Below are positions 52,961 to 62,938 of a stretch of 64,000 nucleotides of DNA, piece after piece. The notes beneath the pieces are model-generated. The model saw nothing but the letters and a program-made list of their open reading frames with translations, had not been told where the DNA came from and ran no database searches. The translations under genes and the position numbers were made by a program. The stretch is from Flectonema sp. DT1601 (lineage: Eukaryota; Euglenozoa; Diplonemea; Diplonemida; Diplonemidae): assembly GCA_964019425.1 (NCBI GenBank), contig OZ025787.1, forward strand, positions 434,001 to 498,000, read 5' to 3'. Position 1 is the stretch's first letter. Every line of letters starts with the position of its first letter.

Positions 52961-54802
52961 ATGGCTTGTAAACTTAATACCTCTATTATGAACCTCGGGT
53001 TGTTTGATTGTTTGAACAATGATTTCCTTATCACAGACAGAGATTGGAAAGGAATCCGTTCAAAGTGGTGTGAGATAAGAGAAGTAAACTCAACCGATAC
53101 AGCCGACGCATGCTTCCCTAAGGATTGTGGTGCTGATATTATAACTAACTGGTTTTGGACTAGTAGATCCTCATCAGAAAATATATCTTTGCATTGTTCT
53201 GATGATGTTTATATGGAGTGGACGGCAATTGCGGTTTTGACGTTTACTTTTATATTAGTTTTATGTTTGTTGCCAATTATTTCAACCATTTATTTTAAGT
53301 TTACTGGTGATAAAAAGACGAACCCACCGATGGAGATCGCTATTCTCCAATCATTTGATCTTCGCAGATCTTTTGCAGAACTTTGCTCTGTCAGAGGAGG
53401 GGCTTCGTCAACTACTTTTCTGGATGCGTTTCGTGTCTTCAGTATGCTATGGGTAATCCTAGGACACAGCTACCAATTCCTAGTCCGGGAATATACTAAT
53501 CGTAGTTACGCATTATCTCACATTGCCTCGAGATATGATGTCGTCACCAACAACACTGCTTATGTACTAGCTGTGAATACCTTTTTTTGGATTGGTGGAT
53601 ACCTTGGAGCATCAAGTATGTTTCGCAGACTTACCTCCGATAGTGCTCCTCGGAATAAACCGACTCTAGGAAAAATGGTCGCAAAAGGATATTTTATGAG
53701 ATATTTAAGAACCGTACCAATGCTTGTCGTGTGTATATTATTAGCTTGGATCGTATTGCCCAGATTCGGATCCGGTCTTCGATGGAATAAATATTTTGAA
53801 AACCTCTCTGACGGATACGACTGTGAACGTTATTGGTGGAGAGACCTCTTATTCATAAATACATATGTGATAGGTTTTTGTCTTGGTTGGGGTTGGTACG
53901 TAACCACAGACTTTCACTTTGCTTTGATACTTCCTCTATTAGTAATTCCAATCGTTTATTTGGGAGACAAAATCGGGGTAACGATCAATCTTGTGTTGAT
54001 AGCTGCAACACTCGTAATGGTTATATTTATTGAGAGTTACATCAAAGCAAACAGTAGAGCCATCCCATTCATAATGGGAGTGCTTGTGGCGTGGTATACT
54101 AACAAGACACGGGCAGTGGTAAAGGGATCACCTGTCGCGTCGACAGAGCTGCTTCCTACAAGCACTACTCAAACTCCGCAACCTACGACTGTAATTGAAC
54201 AACCGAAATACTCACTCGGGAATTCAAACATACGATGTGGATGTTATATAACCTCAGCTGTTATTATGTGTGGTGTCCTCGTTGATTTTCAAGACTTGGC
54301 AAGACCCGATCAGAGCGGTGATCCAATATCAGAAAGTAGACTACGAGTACACAATGTACTACGTGAATTCTTCTGGTCTCTTGGGTTATCATTCTTAGGT
54401 ATTCCATACATAGCAGGTTATGGAGGAGTTGTAAAGGAAGCTTTATCTCATCCATTTTGGTGTATTTTAGGGAAATTAACATTCGGAGCTTATCTAATTC
54501 ATCCAATCATTATTGTAGTAGCTGAATGTTTATCTCCAGTGTTGGTTTACTCGAAGTCAATGAGTTATATCTTGTGGCTAGGATTCAGTGTGTCGTCCTA
54601 CGCAGCAAGTTTTGTTCTTTGGCATATAGTTGAGAGTCCAATCTCATCTGTGATTACTATAATAAGTAACAATATTAAGTTCAAGGTCGGTGCAGGTATT
54701 GCTGCAGGGCTGTTCACGTTCTTAGTAGTTTACGGAGCTGTCGTTTCACCGCATATTGGAGATCCCAATCCCATGAAAGTCAGGATATACACACGTCCCT
54801 GA
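52961..54802 (+). CDS. NRF-6-type membrane acyltransferase (acyltransferase 3 family)
   Basis: A 613-residue multi-pass protein. The N-terminal ~90 residues contain several Cys, like the extracellular NRF domain. Then comes a helix (~95-112), and from ~155 on about ten membrane helices typical of acyltransferase 3. The signature FLDAFRVFSMLWVILGHSY carries the conserved Asp/Arg and the catalytic-type His. Later MRYLRTVPMLV and WWRDLLFINTY match the family. Such proteins move acyl groups on lipids or glycans across the plasma or ER membrane; NRF-6 of nematodes is implicated in lipid and drug transport. Single exon, intact. The acyl substrate is not predictable. Confidence 0.85.
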   Translation: MACKLNTSIMNLGLFDCLNNDFLITDRDWKGIRSKWCEIREVNSTDTADACFPKDCGADIITNWFWTSRSSSENISLHCSDDVYMEWTAIAVLTFTFILVLCLLPIISTIYFKFTGDKKTNPPMEIAILQSFDLRRSFAELCSVRGGASSTTFLDAFRVFSMLWVILGHSYQFLVREYTNRSYALSHIASRYDVVTNNTAYVLAVNTFFWIGGYLGASSMFRRLTSDSAPRNKPTLGKMVAKGYFMRYLRTVPMLVVCILLAWIVLPRFGSGLRWNKYFENLSDGYDCERYWWRDLLFINTYVIGFCLGWGWYVTTDFHFALILPLLVIPIVYLGDKIGVTINLVLIAATLVMVIFIESYIKANSRAIPFIMGVLVAWYTNKTRAVVKGSPVASTELLPTSTTQTPQPTTVIEQPKYSLGNSNIRCGCYITSAVIMCGVLVDFQDLARPDQSGDPISESRLRVHNVLREFFWSLGLSFLGIPYIAGYGGVVKEALSHPFWCILGKLTFGAYLIHPIIIVVAECLSPVLVYSKSMSYILWLGFSVSSYAASFVLWHIVESPISSVITIISNNIKFKVGAGIAAGLFTFLVVYGAVVSPHIGDPNPMKVRIYTRP

Positions 54803-56134
54803 AAAGTGTCGATATGAAGTTGACTTCTTGCGTGCTGGCATATTTTCTTTTTGTTTTGATATTATCCCTCCCTCCAATCAAATTACTCCCTCTCCGAAAT
54901 TTATTTCATTTATTTGTAGAAGTCATCTCGAACAACCCAAATCATTCAGCAGTCTTGCTGAGGTTTTTTGTTAGATGCCGGAACTTTGTTTTCGTTCGTT
55001 TCTTTCGTTCTTATAAAAAAATAGACAAGTTTTTTCCTTCTTTTTTTTTTTTTTTAAAAAGGCAAGGGGGCGTTTCCTACACAAATGTTCTTTTCTATAT
55101 TTATCCCATCATTTCAGTGGAAAGCTGACAATTGCATACTGTGTTGCCCCGTCAGCTGAAACTATACCACACCAACACTAATAAGATAGGTCTAATCATG
55201 TTGCTGTTGCTTCATAGCTGTAGGGAGTTAACTCGACACTCCTTTGTTTGCTGTATCAGCGAACAGTTAGCAATGTATTAGGTTTCCTTATCTATCTATT
55301 TAAACGTATTCCACAGTGTATTATGGAACAGCAGAACAATGTGTTTTTATAATTTTTTCTTTTTTGTTATATTTTATTTTAGTGCACTTTTTTATAATAA
55401 ACTCAAATTCTATCTAAAATAGTTTCAGAATGAGGTGTTTCAAAAAAATCCAAAATAGGCTGGGTGGTTTTTCTTTTCTTTTTCTTTTTTTTTTACTCTC
55501 GATTTTTTTTTTTTTTTTTTTTTTTTTTTGAATAAAGGAGAGATAATAGAAGTAACTAACTGAAATAAACTCATATCTCTAACTAGAATGCACCTGCTAC
55601 TATCTACAGTTAAGCATAGAGAACAGAAATGTGGTCCACCGATTCATAGATTTAAGCTTCCTACACGAAGCCTGTTGTAACGTGGCCATCTATCTGCAAC
55701 AGTTTTTTTCAGGTTGGTCATTTTACGGGACTCGGAAGCGTCCCATGTAAAGTTTGAAAAGCCCCTCCGTTATTGGTTTTTGTTATAAACGCCTCTTTGA
55801 AATTATTTGTGTAGTAAACGCTGGCTTGCCCCTTTTTTTGTTTCCCCTTAACTTTTTTCCCTCCTTTTTTTTTCTTTTCTTTTTTTTTCCCTTCATTCTG
55901 CGAGGCCCCCAGTATGAGTGTGATCTCTTTAATTGGTGATCTCTAATTACGTCTTTTTTCTGTCTCAGTTGATACCAGATTTAACCATCGGGTAGTAGTA
56001 ATTATAGCCAGTATTAATTACCGAACATATCTTCTGATTTTTTTTTTTTTGAGTAATTTTTTTTTTTTTTTTTTTTTTGAGTCTACCTTAATAAATAATT
56101 AGCAACACATAGGTTGTTACAGAAATAACAACAA
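54803..56134. other. 1.3-kb spacer, T-rich
   Basis: Poly-T tracts (55041-55053, 55505-55529, 56038-56050, 56059-56078) and mixed AT-rich sequence. The ORFs are Phe/Leu-rich from T-runs. GGTTGTTACAG ends just before the next start. No gene recognised. Confidence 0.5.
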
Positions 56135-57025
56135 ATGACAAGCCTGAAACTCACCATTCTTGGGGGGATCAGTCCTGCTAAACTGATTACAGGAATAGTG
56201 ATATTAATATTATTCTTTTATGCCTCTTCATCGGAAGCGAAGTTTCCATCATGTAAAGAGTGTAGACGTGAACAGCGATGGTTTGCTTTTCAAGAGTTGC
56301 TGCAACGAGAAGGTGATGGAAAATCCTACGACGTGTTATTCCTCGGCGACAGCATCACTGAAAGCTACAGAGGATCATCTCGTGGTAATATGGAGTGTTC
56401 AAAGTATCATTGTCAAGACATACCTGAAATGTTTAAACAAATCTTCTCTGACGTAGGCAGAACTGGTATCCACGGAATCTCAGGAGATCAAACAGCTCAC
56501 ATCTTATGGAGACTTAATACGAAGGAAGGAAATGCCGTTAAAAATGCGAAAGCAGTCGTTCTTCTGATTGGAACCAACGACTTAAGTCAAATGATTGATG
56601 AGCGTGTTGGAGGATGGGGAAATCCATCTTACTTTGGTCCTTTGGAACCATCTCTTAGAACTAACAGTGCAACTGAACTAACGAGACGTATCATATTAGT
56701 TGTTGATGCAATAAAAGATAAAATGAAACATCCACGAATAGTTCTCGTAGGAATCCTTCCCAGAGGTGAGTCATTTAGACCAACACCTAGATTCTCATGG
56801 CCTAATCAGATATACACAGAGATTATATATTCATGTAATTCTGCACTTGAAGATCACTACCGAGGACATCCGTCAATCTCATTTGCAGACTGCTCAGCAG
56901 GTTTCTTAACTGAAGCAGGAATTGTAAAAGGTTACATGACTGATGCTTTACATCCAACTGGTTTAGGTGCAAAGTATTTAATGGAATGTAGTAAAAAGGG
57001 ACTTCTTCAATTTGATCCGAAGTAG
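56135..57025 (+). CDS. SGNH hydrolase, PAF-acetylhydrolase IB alpha-like, membrane or secreted
   Basis: The 296-residue product begins with a hydrophobic helix (~18-32, ITGIVILILFFYASSSEA) that serves as signal peptide or anchor. The hydrolase domain has all SGNH blocks: FLGDSITESYRG with Ser73, GISGDQTAHILWRL, LLIGTNDLSQ with Asn148, and DALHPTG with Asp270 and His273. The GDQTxHxLWRL and VGILPRGE segments are close to platelet-activating-factor acetylhydrolase IB catalytic subunits, so an esterase acting on short acyl groups is likely. It lies downstream of an acyltransferase gene, though 1.3 kb away, so joint action is only a possibility. Single exon, intact. Confidence 0.85.
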   Translation: MTSLKLTILGGISPAKLITGIVILILFFYASSSEAKFPSCKECRREQRWFAFQELLQREGDGKSYDVLFLGDSITESYRGSSRGNMECSKYHCQDIPEMFKQIFSDVGRTGIHGISGDQTAHILWRLNTKEGNAVKNAKAVVLLIGTNDLSQMIDERVGGWGNPSYFGPLEPSLRTNSATELTRRIILVVDAIKDKMKHPRIVLVGILPRGESFRPTPRFSWPNQIYTEIIYSCNSALEDHYRGHPSISFADCSAGFLTEAGIVKGYMTDALHPTGLGAKYLMECSKKGLLQFDPK

Positions 57026-57180
57026 TTATTAATCTACATTAAGAATACTTAGATACTGAGACATTCCTAAAACAGGAAGGAAGTTCCTTGTTGTACAAAC
57101 GAAGGAATTATCCTTAATAGCGAAAATATCGTCAATTTTTTCTAAATTAGTTTTTCTATCAGGTGTATCATGTAATTCAT

Positions 57181-58695
57181 ATGTTTAGAACTACGCGTAG
57201 CTGCTGCTGTGAAATTAAAGAATGGATTGATGTAAGTGAATTGTCAACTTTCATATTTCAAAAGAAGACTGAAGTGACTCTGGTAAAAGGACAATCTGGA
57301 TCACAGCAGACTGTAAATAGAACTCAAATATCAATTATAGAAAAGGTTGTCGATGATACTGTCGCGTCCTATGGAGGGTTAGAAAAATTAAGTAACGGAG
57401 AGCTCTCTCACTTAATGGGATTTTTTACAGAAATTAATAACACAGAAAAACTTAAGGTGATTACAGCTATGCTAAAGGAACAAGGAAACTTCCTAACGCC
57501 ACACACTACAAGAAACCTTCTCCATATTGCCAGTAGAGTAGGTGACATTCTTCAATTCACACGAGTTTTATCACAGGCTAAATCCGCGGGCGTGAAATTA
57601 CTTCCGGATACACCCGACAAATTCATGGAATGTATAATGCTAAGTAAAAGTATTTATAACAGATATGAATTAGCAATGGAATTCATTACCTTAATGAGGA
57701 ATAAGAATGCTATTATATCCTCCAGAATAATTAAATACGCATTAGCATGTTGCAGCACATATTTCGATGCAAAAACACTCATCCGAATCATTGATAAGAG
57801 TGGTTTGTCTTGGAAGAAGGTACATGTAAAAAATTGGGATGAAAAATTGTGGAGTTGTTTAATAAAAACATGTAGACATGATGCGTCGTCAGCTGAGAGA
57901 GTCGTTAAGGATATGAAACAATATCAATTTAAACAGACATCGAGAACAACTGCAACACTCATGAGCATATATAACACTGTTCAGGACTTCAATTCTGTAG
58001 TTCAATTGTTTGAAGACGCCGTAAAGAATAAATTTCCAATGACCCCAATAATGCTAACAGAAGTAATAAAAGCATGTTCAATCCAAGCTCGTAAACCCAA
58101 CGATCTCTATACTCGTTTAGCTGAAAAAACATGGAAAGTCGTTACCACAAAAGGCTTCGAAAATGACATGTTTCTTTGGAAAATCATGGCAACTGTATAT
58201 GCTCGTACGGGTGCATCAACACGTGCTAATGCGTTGTTAAATAGGATGATTCAGTTGAAGTTGAAGCCGTGTAAAGAATTTATGAAGGCATACCGCACTG
58301 CAATTGGTGAGTCTACTTCACCCAGATCAGACCCCCCAACTGATAGGTTGAGTAAAGTAGATGAAGAGATTTGCAACAATATCATTGCTGTTACTTCAAC
58401 ATTGATCTTCGACATTCGTCAACGAGTACCATCTTCTGTTCCTACAAATGGGATTTCTCCTTCATCTAAATTTGTTTATACTCCGCGTAGTCGAAGCGAG
58501 CAAAAATCAAAACATAAATATCCAGAAAGGAGAAAACCTGACTCTCGGAAACCTGTAAAGTGGGACTCTCGTAAGACAAGAATATCTAATAGTGATATCC
58601 AACTTGTTCGTTCTGTAAAATCAAACAACACAAAAGAACAGAAATCTCTTTCAGTTGAAGAGCGTGTGGCTGGGACACTCGAAGACTTTCAATAA
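57181..58695 (+). CDS. PPR-like protein, probably organelle RNA handling
   Basis: The start is the ATG at 57181, 19 bp after TTTTTCTATCAG (57151-57162); the frame is open from 57163 only through GTG. Of 504 residues, most (~60-390) are helical pairs of about 35 residues with pentatricopeptide character, for example LWSCLIKTCRHDASSAERVV and KIMATVYARTGASTRANALL, the latter followed by NRMIQLKLKP. The N-terminus (FRTTRSCCCEIKEW) may be a mitochondrial targeting segment. The last ~80 residues are basic and Ser/Arg-rich. PPR proteins bind single-stranded RNA in mitochondria or plastids. A helical-repeat gene of similar role lies at 62939. Confidence 0.7.
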   Translation: MFRTTRSCCCEIKEWIDVSELSTFIFQKKTEVTLVKGQSGSQQTVNRTQISIIEKVVDDTVASYGGLEKLSNGELSHLMGFFTEINNTEKLKVITAMLKEQGNFLTPHTTRNLLHIASRVGDILQFTRVLSQAKSAGVKLLPDTPDKFMECIMLSKSIYNRYELAMEFITLMRNKNAIISSRIIKYALACCSTYFDAKTLIRIIDKSGLSWKKVHVKNWDEKLWSCLIKTCRHDASSAERVVKDMKQYQFKQTSRTTATLMSIYNTVQDFNSVVQLFEDAVKNKFPMTPIMLTEVIKACSIQARKPNDLYTRLAEKTWKVVTTKGFENDMFLWKIMATVYARTGASTRANALLNRMIQLKLKPCKEFMKAYRTAIGESTSPRSDPPTDRLSKVDEEICNNIIAVTSTLIFDIRQRVPSSVPTNGISPSSKFVYTPRSRSEQKSKHKYPERRKPDSRKPVKWDSRKTRISNSDIQLVRSVKSNNTKEQKSLSVEERVAGTLEDFQ

Positions 58696-58942
58696 ACGTA
58701 GGTAAAAAATATCTGTATTATCGTCCTTTTCCAAGCATAGATCCTTTGGTGCGGAGCACCCGTTGGGATGTAATCTACCGATTTATGGTAGTCGTCCGAG
58801 GAAATTTAAATTTATAACATTCTAATCCACCCATCAGGGAATCAATTAATATTACTGTAATCACCACTCTCTGTTAACAAACGTTACATTGAATTCAAAC
58901 TATTACTTCACTTTACTTTTAATAAACAGAGTAGTTGATAAG

Positions 58943-61663
58943 ATGGCGGAATCGTCACATTTACAGTCTCTTGGCCTTGATGATGAAGACCCTGGAAGTA
59001 GACGACAGGCAACTAAAGGACGACGTGCTCAGCAAGGATTATCAAAACCAAAGATAGCACCTCCGATAAGTAGGTCTCAGTTATTACAGTCGTCTGATGA
59101 GAGTGATGACGGATTGAACTTGCCTGGGAAGAAAAAAAATATTTCGGCACCGATTGGTGATTCGATGCGAAAATCAATTGACAATGACAACAATAACAAC
59201 AACACTCCTGATCCTGTTCCCACTGTCTCCAGTCCAATAGTGAGTTCTCCAAAGATTATATCTTCACAACAACGATCTCTACCAACGTCAACCAACCAGT
59301 CTGACAGCAGACTACGAAACATGCAAACTGATATCGATTCGTTAACATCACAGCTGAGAGAATCTAATGATTCGAAAACACGTCTTGAAGAAGACATCAA
59401 ACGTGAAATAGAAGAGCGAACCTGGAAACTCGAACACGACAAAACTAAGTTAACTGACGACAATCTTCACAAAGAAGAAATAATAAAAAGACTCCAGAGG
59501 GATTTAGAATCAGCGAGAACGGAATCTGAAGAGTCGAGAGTCGCACACGTCAAAACCCAACAAGAAAGTTTAAAACTTCAAAATGCTTTCGGTGAAGCTT
59601 CAGAACTCAGACGAGAAGTATCTGAAATGAGAGAAGCTGCTAAAGAGAACGAAGAAAAGTTAGAAAATGAAAGACGAAAAGTATCACAATTAACACAAGC
59701 TCAAACAGACCCTAACATACTACCGTACACACCACCACCTCGTATGGCGAATGTCAGTAAGGATGTCCCGGCAGACGCACCTCTAAGTTTTCAGATACAA
59801 GTTATGTTATATAATTCAACTAAGGAAATCGTTGAGTATCAAAAGACAAGAGAAGAAGCAATCATACAATCAATGAGATCAGAACAACAACGATGGCAAT
59901 CTGAAATGGTTGAACGAGAGGACATTAGAAATAGAATACAACAAGAAGAACTTCAAAAATGGAGAACACGCGATCAAGAAGAGCGTTTAGAAAGAGAAAG
60001 TCGTGACTCAGAAGAACGAATTCTGCGACAGCAGAGAACTGAACAAGAGAGAACTGATGCAGAGATACTTCATAGAAAAGAGAAATCAAATATTATTCAG
60101 CAAGAAATGAGAGATCGAGAAGTATGGTCAGCCCGTCTTCATGATGAACATCAAAACACTATTGAGAGAATAACTGTTGGGTTTACAACAACACAAGAAC
60201 AGACAACTCGATCTCATGAAATTCAAATTAGAACCATACAATCTCAGATTGAAGAAGAAAAAAAACACAATCGACGAATAGCCACCCAACAATCAGATGA
60301 AATGCGACTTAGATACGAACACATCATTCAACAACAAGAACAACAACATAAGGAAGCGGTCAGTTCTCTCGCAGGGTTTAAAGAGTCTCTTTTAAAACTG
60401 ACTAGTTGTGAGTTAGAAATATCGAAAGTTCTACAACAACAAAAAGACGTCCATCGAAGTGTTGAATCTCAATGGGGAATTATAAAAACTGAACGAGACT
60501 CGGCCTTGGCCGATCGCGAAGTCATCATCGAAGAGCTTCGGAAATCAGTTGCGGAAAAACATCAAGCGCTAGACTCAGAGAGAGTGATGCTATCAAGGCT
60601 TTTAGCAGACTTTAGAGTTAGCGTCGACGGGATAAAACGTTCACAAGAAGATGAACGGAGCAGATTAACAGCAGCTGTTACGAGAGCAGAAAAATCAAAA
60701 GAAGACTATGAACGCGAACATAGAAAATGGATGAGAGAATCAGTTAAACATAAAATAGAACTCGAGTCAGGTCATCAGGATGGCGTTGATAAACTCGTAG
60801 CTGCAGCGGAGGATCTAAAAGCAGAACGCTCTTGTCTATCTCAAGAACGAAGAGACTTTCAAAGATCAAAAGAAAGTCATCTTCAAATGCTTGCTGATCA
60901 AGAACAAAAGCTTCAACAACAGAGATCCAATCACGATAAAACAACTTCAGAATTACAATCACGTGAAGACAACATAAAAGAAACTGAACGCCGATTGACA
61001 TCCGAACTAGACGAATTAAACCGTCAGGGTAGAATCCTAGCAGAAGAGAAAGACGGACTCAAAGACGAATTATATCGAATAAAGGAATTGGGTAATATTG
61101 CTTTTCAGAAGTCAAATGAACTTCAAAAGATGAGAGACGACTTACGACTTGAATACGAAACAGCTGAGAGATCAATAAAACAATCAGCTGAGACTGAAAA
61201 GATTAAACATACAGAAAGAACTCAGGCAGCAGCTTCGCGTGAAATTCAAAAACCCAACCCGGACGTATCTTGGCAACGTGAAATGCAACACCGTCTCCGT
61301 TCTCTTGAACAGCAATCTGATCAAAACGGATCTCATCGTCGTCAAGTTGGTTCAATAATGTCACAGGAGCTCTTTCTTGAACAAACTCGAAAGCGTAATA
61401 CAACTCTAGAACAACCCCCTCCTAAGATTAGGTCACCAGTAGTTGAGACTGCTGCTACAAAGCATCCGTCATTAAAAACATCAGAGTTTGATGCATTAAA
61501 AGGTCAATGGGGAACTCTTTTAAAATTATCTGACGATAGTCGCAGCTCTTCAAGTGAATTCAATCCACCTGCTGGTATCCTTCGAATAACACCAAGTACT
61601 ACATCAAGACCTGATACTAATTACCATTCATCACAATACACGTCATCATCTCCAATGTCGTGA
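58943..61663 (+). CDS. Long coiled-coil protein, possibly FBF1-like basal-body protein
   Basis: The start is the ATG at 58943, 13 bp after AATAAACAG; the frame is open from 58889 only through TTG. Of 906 residues, ~1-125 are disordered and acidic/Ser-rich (SSDESDDGLNLPGKKK). From ~125 to ~790 the sequence is almost continuous Glu/Gln/Arg/Lys coiled coil, broken at ~255-275 by a Pro-rich patch. The C-terminus is Ser/Thr/Pro-rich. Order (acidic leader, long coiled coil with a conserved-looking block ~490-720) recalls FBF1, a transition-fibre protein of cilia, but coiled coils match many families. I rate the FBF1 idea low; the coiled-coil call is firm. Confidence 0.75.
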   Translation: MAESSHLQSLGLDDEDPGSRRQATKGRRAQQGLSKPKIAPPISRSQLLQSSDESDDGLNLPGKKKNISAPIGDSMRKSIDNDNNNNNTPDPVPTVSSPIVSSPKIISSQQRSLPTSTNQSDSRLRNMQTDIDSLTSQLRESNDSKTRLEEDIKREIEERTWKLEHDKTKLTDDNLHKEEIIKRLQRDLESARTESEESRVAHVKTQQESLKLQNAFGEASELRREVSEMREAAKENEEKLENERRKVSQLTQAQTDPNILPYTPPPRMANVSKDVPADAPLSFQIQVMLYNSTKEIVEYQKTREEAIIQSMRSEQQRWQSEMVEREDIRNRIQQEELQKWRTRDQEERLERESRDSEERILRQQRTEQERTDAEILHRKEKSNIIQQEMRDREVWSARLHDEHQNTIERITVGFTTTQEQTTRSHEIQIRTIQSQIEEEKKHNRRIATQQSDEMRLRYEHIIQQQEQQHKEAVSSLAGFKESLLKLTSCELEISKVLQQQKDVHRSVESQWGIIKTERDSALADREVIIEELRKSVAEKHQALDSERVMLSRLLADFRVSVDGIKRSQEDERSRLTAAVTRAEKSKEDYEREHRKWMRESVKHKIELESGHQDGVDKLVAAAEDLKAERSCLSQERRDFQRSKESHLQMLADQEQKLQQQRSNHDKTTSELQSREDNIKETERRLTSELDELNRQGRILAEEKDGLKDELYRIKELGNIAFQKSNELQKMRDDLRLEYETAERSIKQSAETEKIKHTERTQAAASREIQKPNPDVSWQREMQHRLRSLEQQSDQNGSHRRQVGSIMSQELFLEQTRKRNTTLEQPPPKIRSPVVETAATKHPSLKTSEFDALKGQWGTLLKLSDDSRSSSSEFNPPAGILRITPSTTSRPDTNYHSSQYTSSSPMS

Positions 61664-62051
61664 TGATCGTCTGTCTGTTTCTTTTCTCTTCCCTTTTCCC
61701 ATCTTACTTTTTTATTCTGGTCTTGTATTCACTTTTGGTAGATAACATTTTAACCGTAGATAAGTTCCTTTTATAAAGTTTTTTTTTTTTTTTTTTTTTT
61801 GCGAAAAAAATACTAATTTTCTGTAAAGCAGCAGTGACATATTTTTTATGTGAAAAAAACCCTGTCTTGGAATAACAGTTGGCAGCATGTTCTGCTTCTT
61901 TAGGTTTTCTATTTTGTTGAGAATGCCATTATTGTATTTCAGCCCCCCACTCTCACAGGATTACTTGCTTATGACTACTAGCTTAATACATTGCTGTTGT
62001 TCACTCTTCATAACGAAATCTTTTATTTACAGAGACACTCTCATCCAGAAT
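61664..62051. other. Spacer with T-run
   Basis: A T-run of ~21 bases lies at 61780-61800. TTTTATTTACAG (ending 62032) is the likely acceptor for the next gene and rules out the longer frame that starts at 61887. Confidence 0.55.
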
Positions 62052-62759
62052 ATGGAAGAAGGAGGTCGCAGCACACTTCTCGATGTCGTTTTAAAGAAAT
62101 TAAAAGTAAATGTCGAGTCTGGATCACAACTAGTAAGTCGAATAGTCCTCTCTGGTGTGCTAACTACTGGAGAGAGTAGTAAAGGTTTATTTGAGGCTTT
62201 AATGAGTGACGAAATGGGTTTCAACGGAGAACAAGGAGAACCTTTATTTACGGGAATCTTGATGGAGACTTCTAGGAATTTCATTCATTATTTGGAAGGG
62301 ACTTCTGAAAATGTTTTAAAATATATTGTACTTCTAAACTCAAAGATTGATGAATATGATACCTGTCATGATGTTGTTGTAGCGAGTCATACAGATGATG
62401 TTGGGTCGAGAGCTTATTCAAAGTGGGTTCACTGTGAACAACACAATCCCGGAGGGAACATAACCGTTAAAAGAGATCAATTAAAAGTTCTCATCGTTGA
62501 TATCATTCAAAACTTAACAGAATTGGGTTCGATGATTTATCAAAAAGAACGACTTCAAATGATGCAATTTCTAACTGGTCTGAAAACATCAAACCCAGAC
62601 ATTCTACCAACAGCATCTCAGATTGACTGTATTATAACAAAACCGGGTATTGCATATTGTTTGTCTGTATCAGAATTTTGTCAAATCTATTGCGAACCAG
62701 TAGACCTAGTATTACACTCTGAATTGATTTGGCCTCCTCATCCTCCACTCGCATTCTAG
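62052..62759 (+). CDS. TEX47-like BLUF-fold protein
   Basis: The start is the ATG at 62052, 19 bp after the acceptor; the longer in-frame stretch upstream is judged untranslated. The 235-residue protein has the layout of TEX47-type proteins, which carry a BLUF-like (ferredoxin-like) fold. It begins SRIVLSGVLTTGESSKGLFE. A core FTGILMETSRNFIHYLEGTSENVLKYI corresponds to the BLUF strand-helix unit. Then HDVVVASHTDDVGSRAYSKW matches the family's VVSH...R-x-x-x-x-W segment. A C-terminal helical part follows. Photoreceptor BLUF domains need a Tyr/Gln pair for flavin; I do not see these clearly, so light sensing is not claimed. TEX47 relatives are known from ciliated or flagellated cells. Confidence 0.5.
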   Translation: MEEGGRSTLLDVVLKKLKVNVESGSQLVSRIVLSGVLTTGESSKGLFEALMSDEMGFNGEQGEPLFTGILMETSRNFIHYLEGTSENVLKYIVLLNSKIDEYDTCHDVVVASHTDDVGSRAYSKWVHCEQHNPGGNITVKRDQLKVLIVDIIQNLTELGSMIYQKERLQMMQFLTGLKTSNPDILPTASQIDCIITKPGIAYCLSVSEFCQIYCEPVDLVLHSELIWPPHPPLAF

Positions 62760-62938
62760 TATACTGTATTCTTTAACACACTACATTAATCTTTCTTATT
62801 GCGTAATTTGGTTCTATTTTTTAGCTGTGGTGAATAACTTCAGAGTTTCTGTAGACAGGACTAATAGGGGTTTGTGTTTTGGAAGGCATTGACTGTAATT
62901 ATCATCTTTTTCAATTAGAAATATCGAAATGATACGAT

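Noticed and set aside
54814-55128. 104-residue ORF after the acyltransferase
   Set aside because: Phe/Leu-rich 3' UTR read across T-runs.
61887-62051. N-terminal extension of the TEX47-like protein
   Set aside because: A splice acceptor at 62032 lies inside it and the extension does not match the family.
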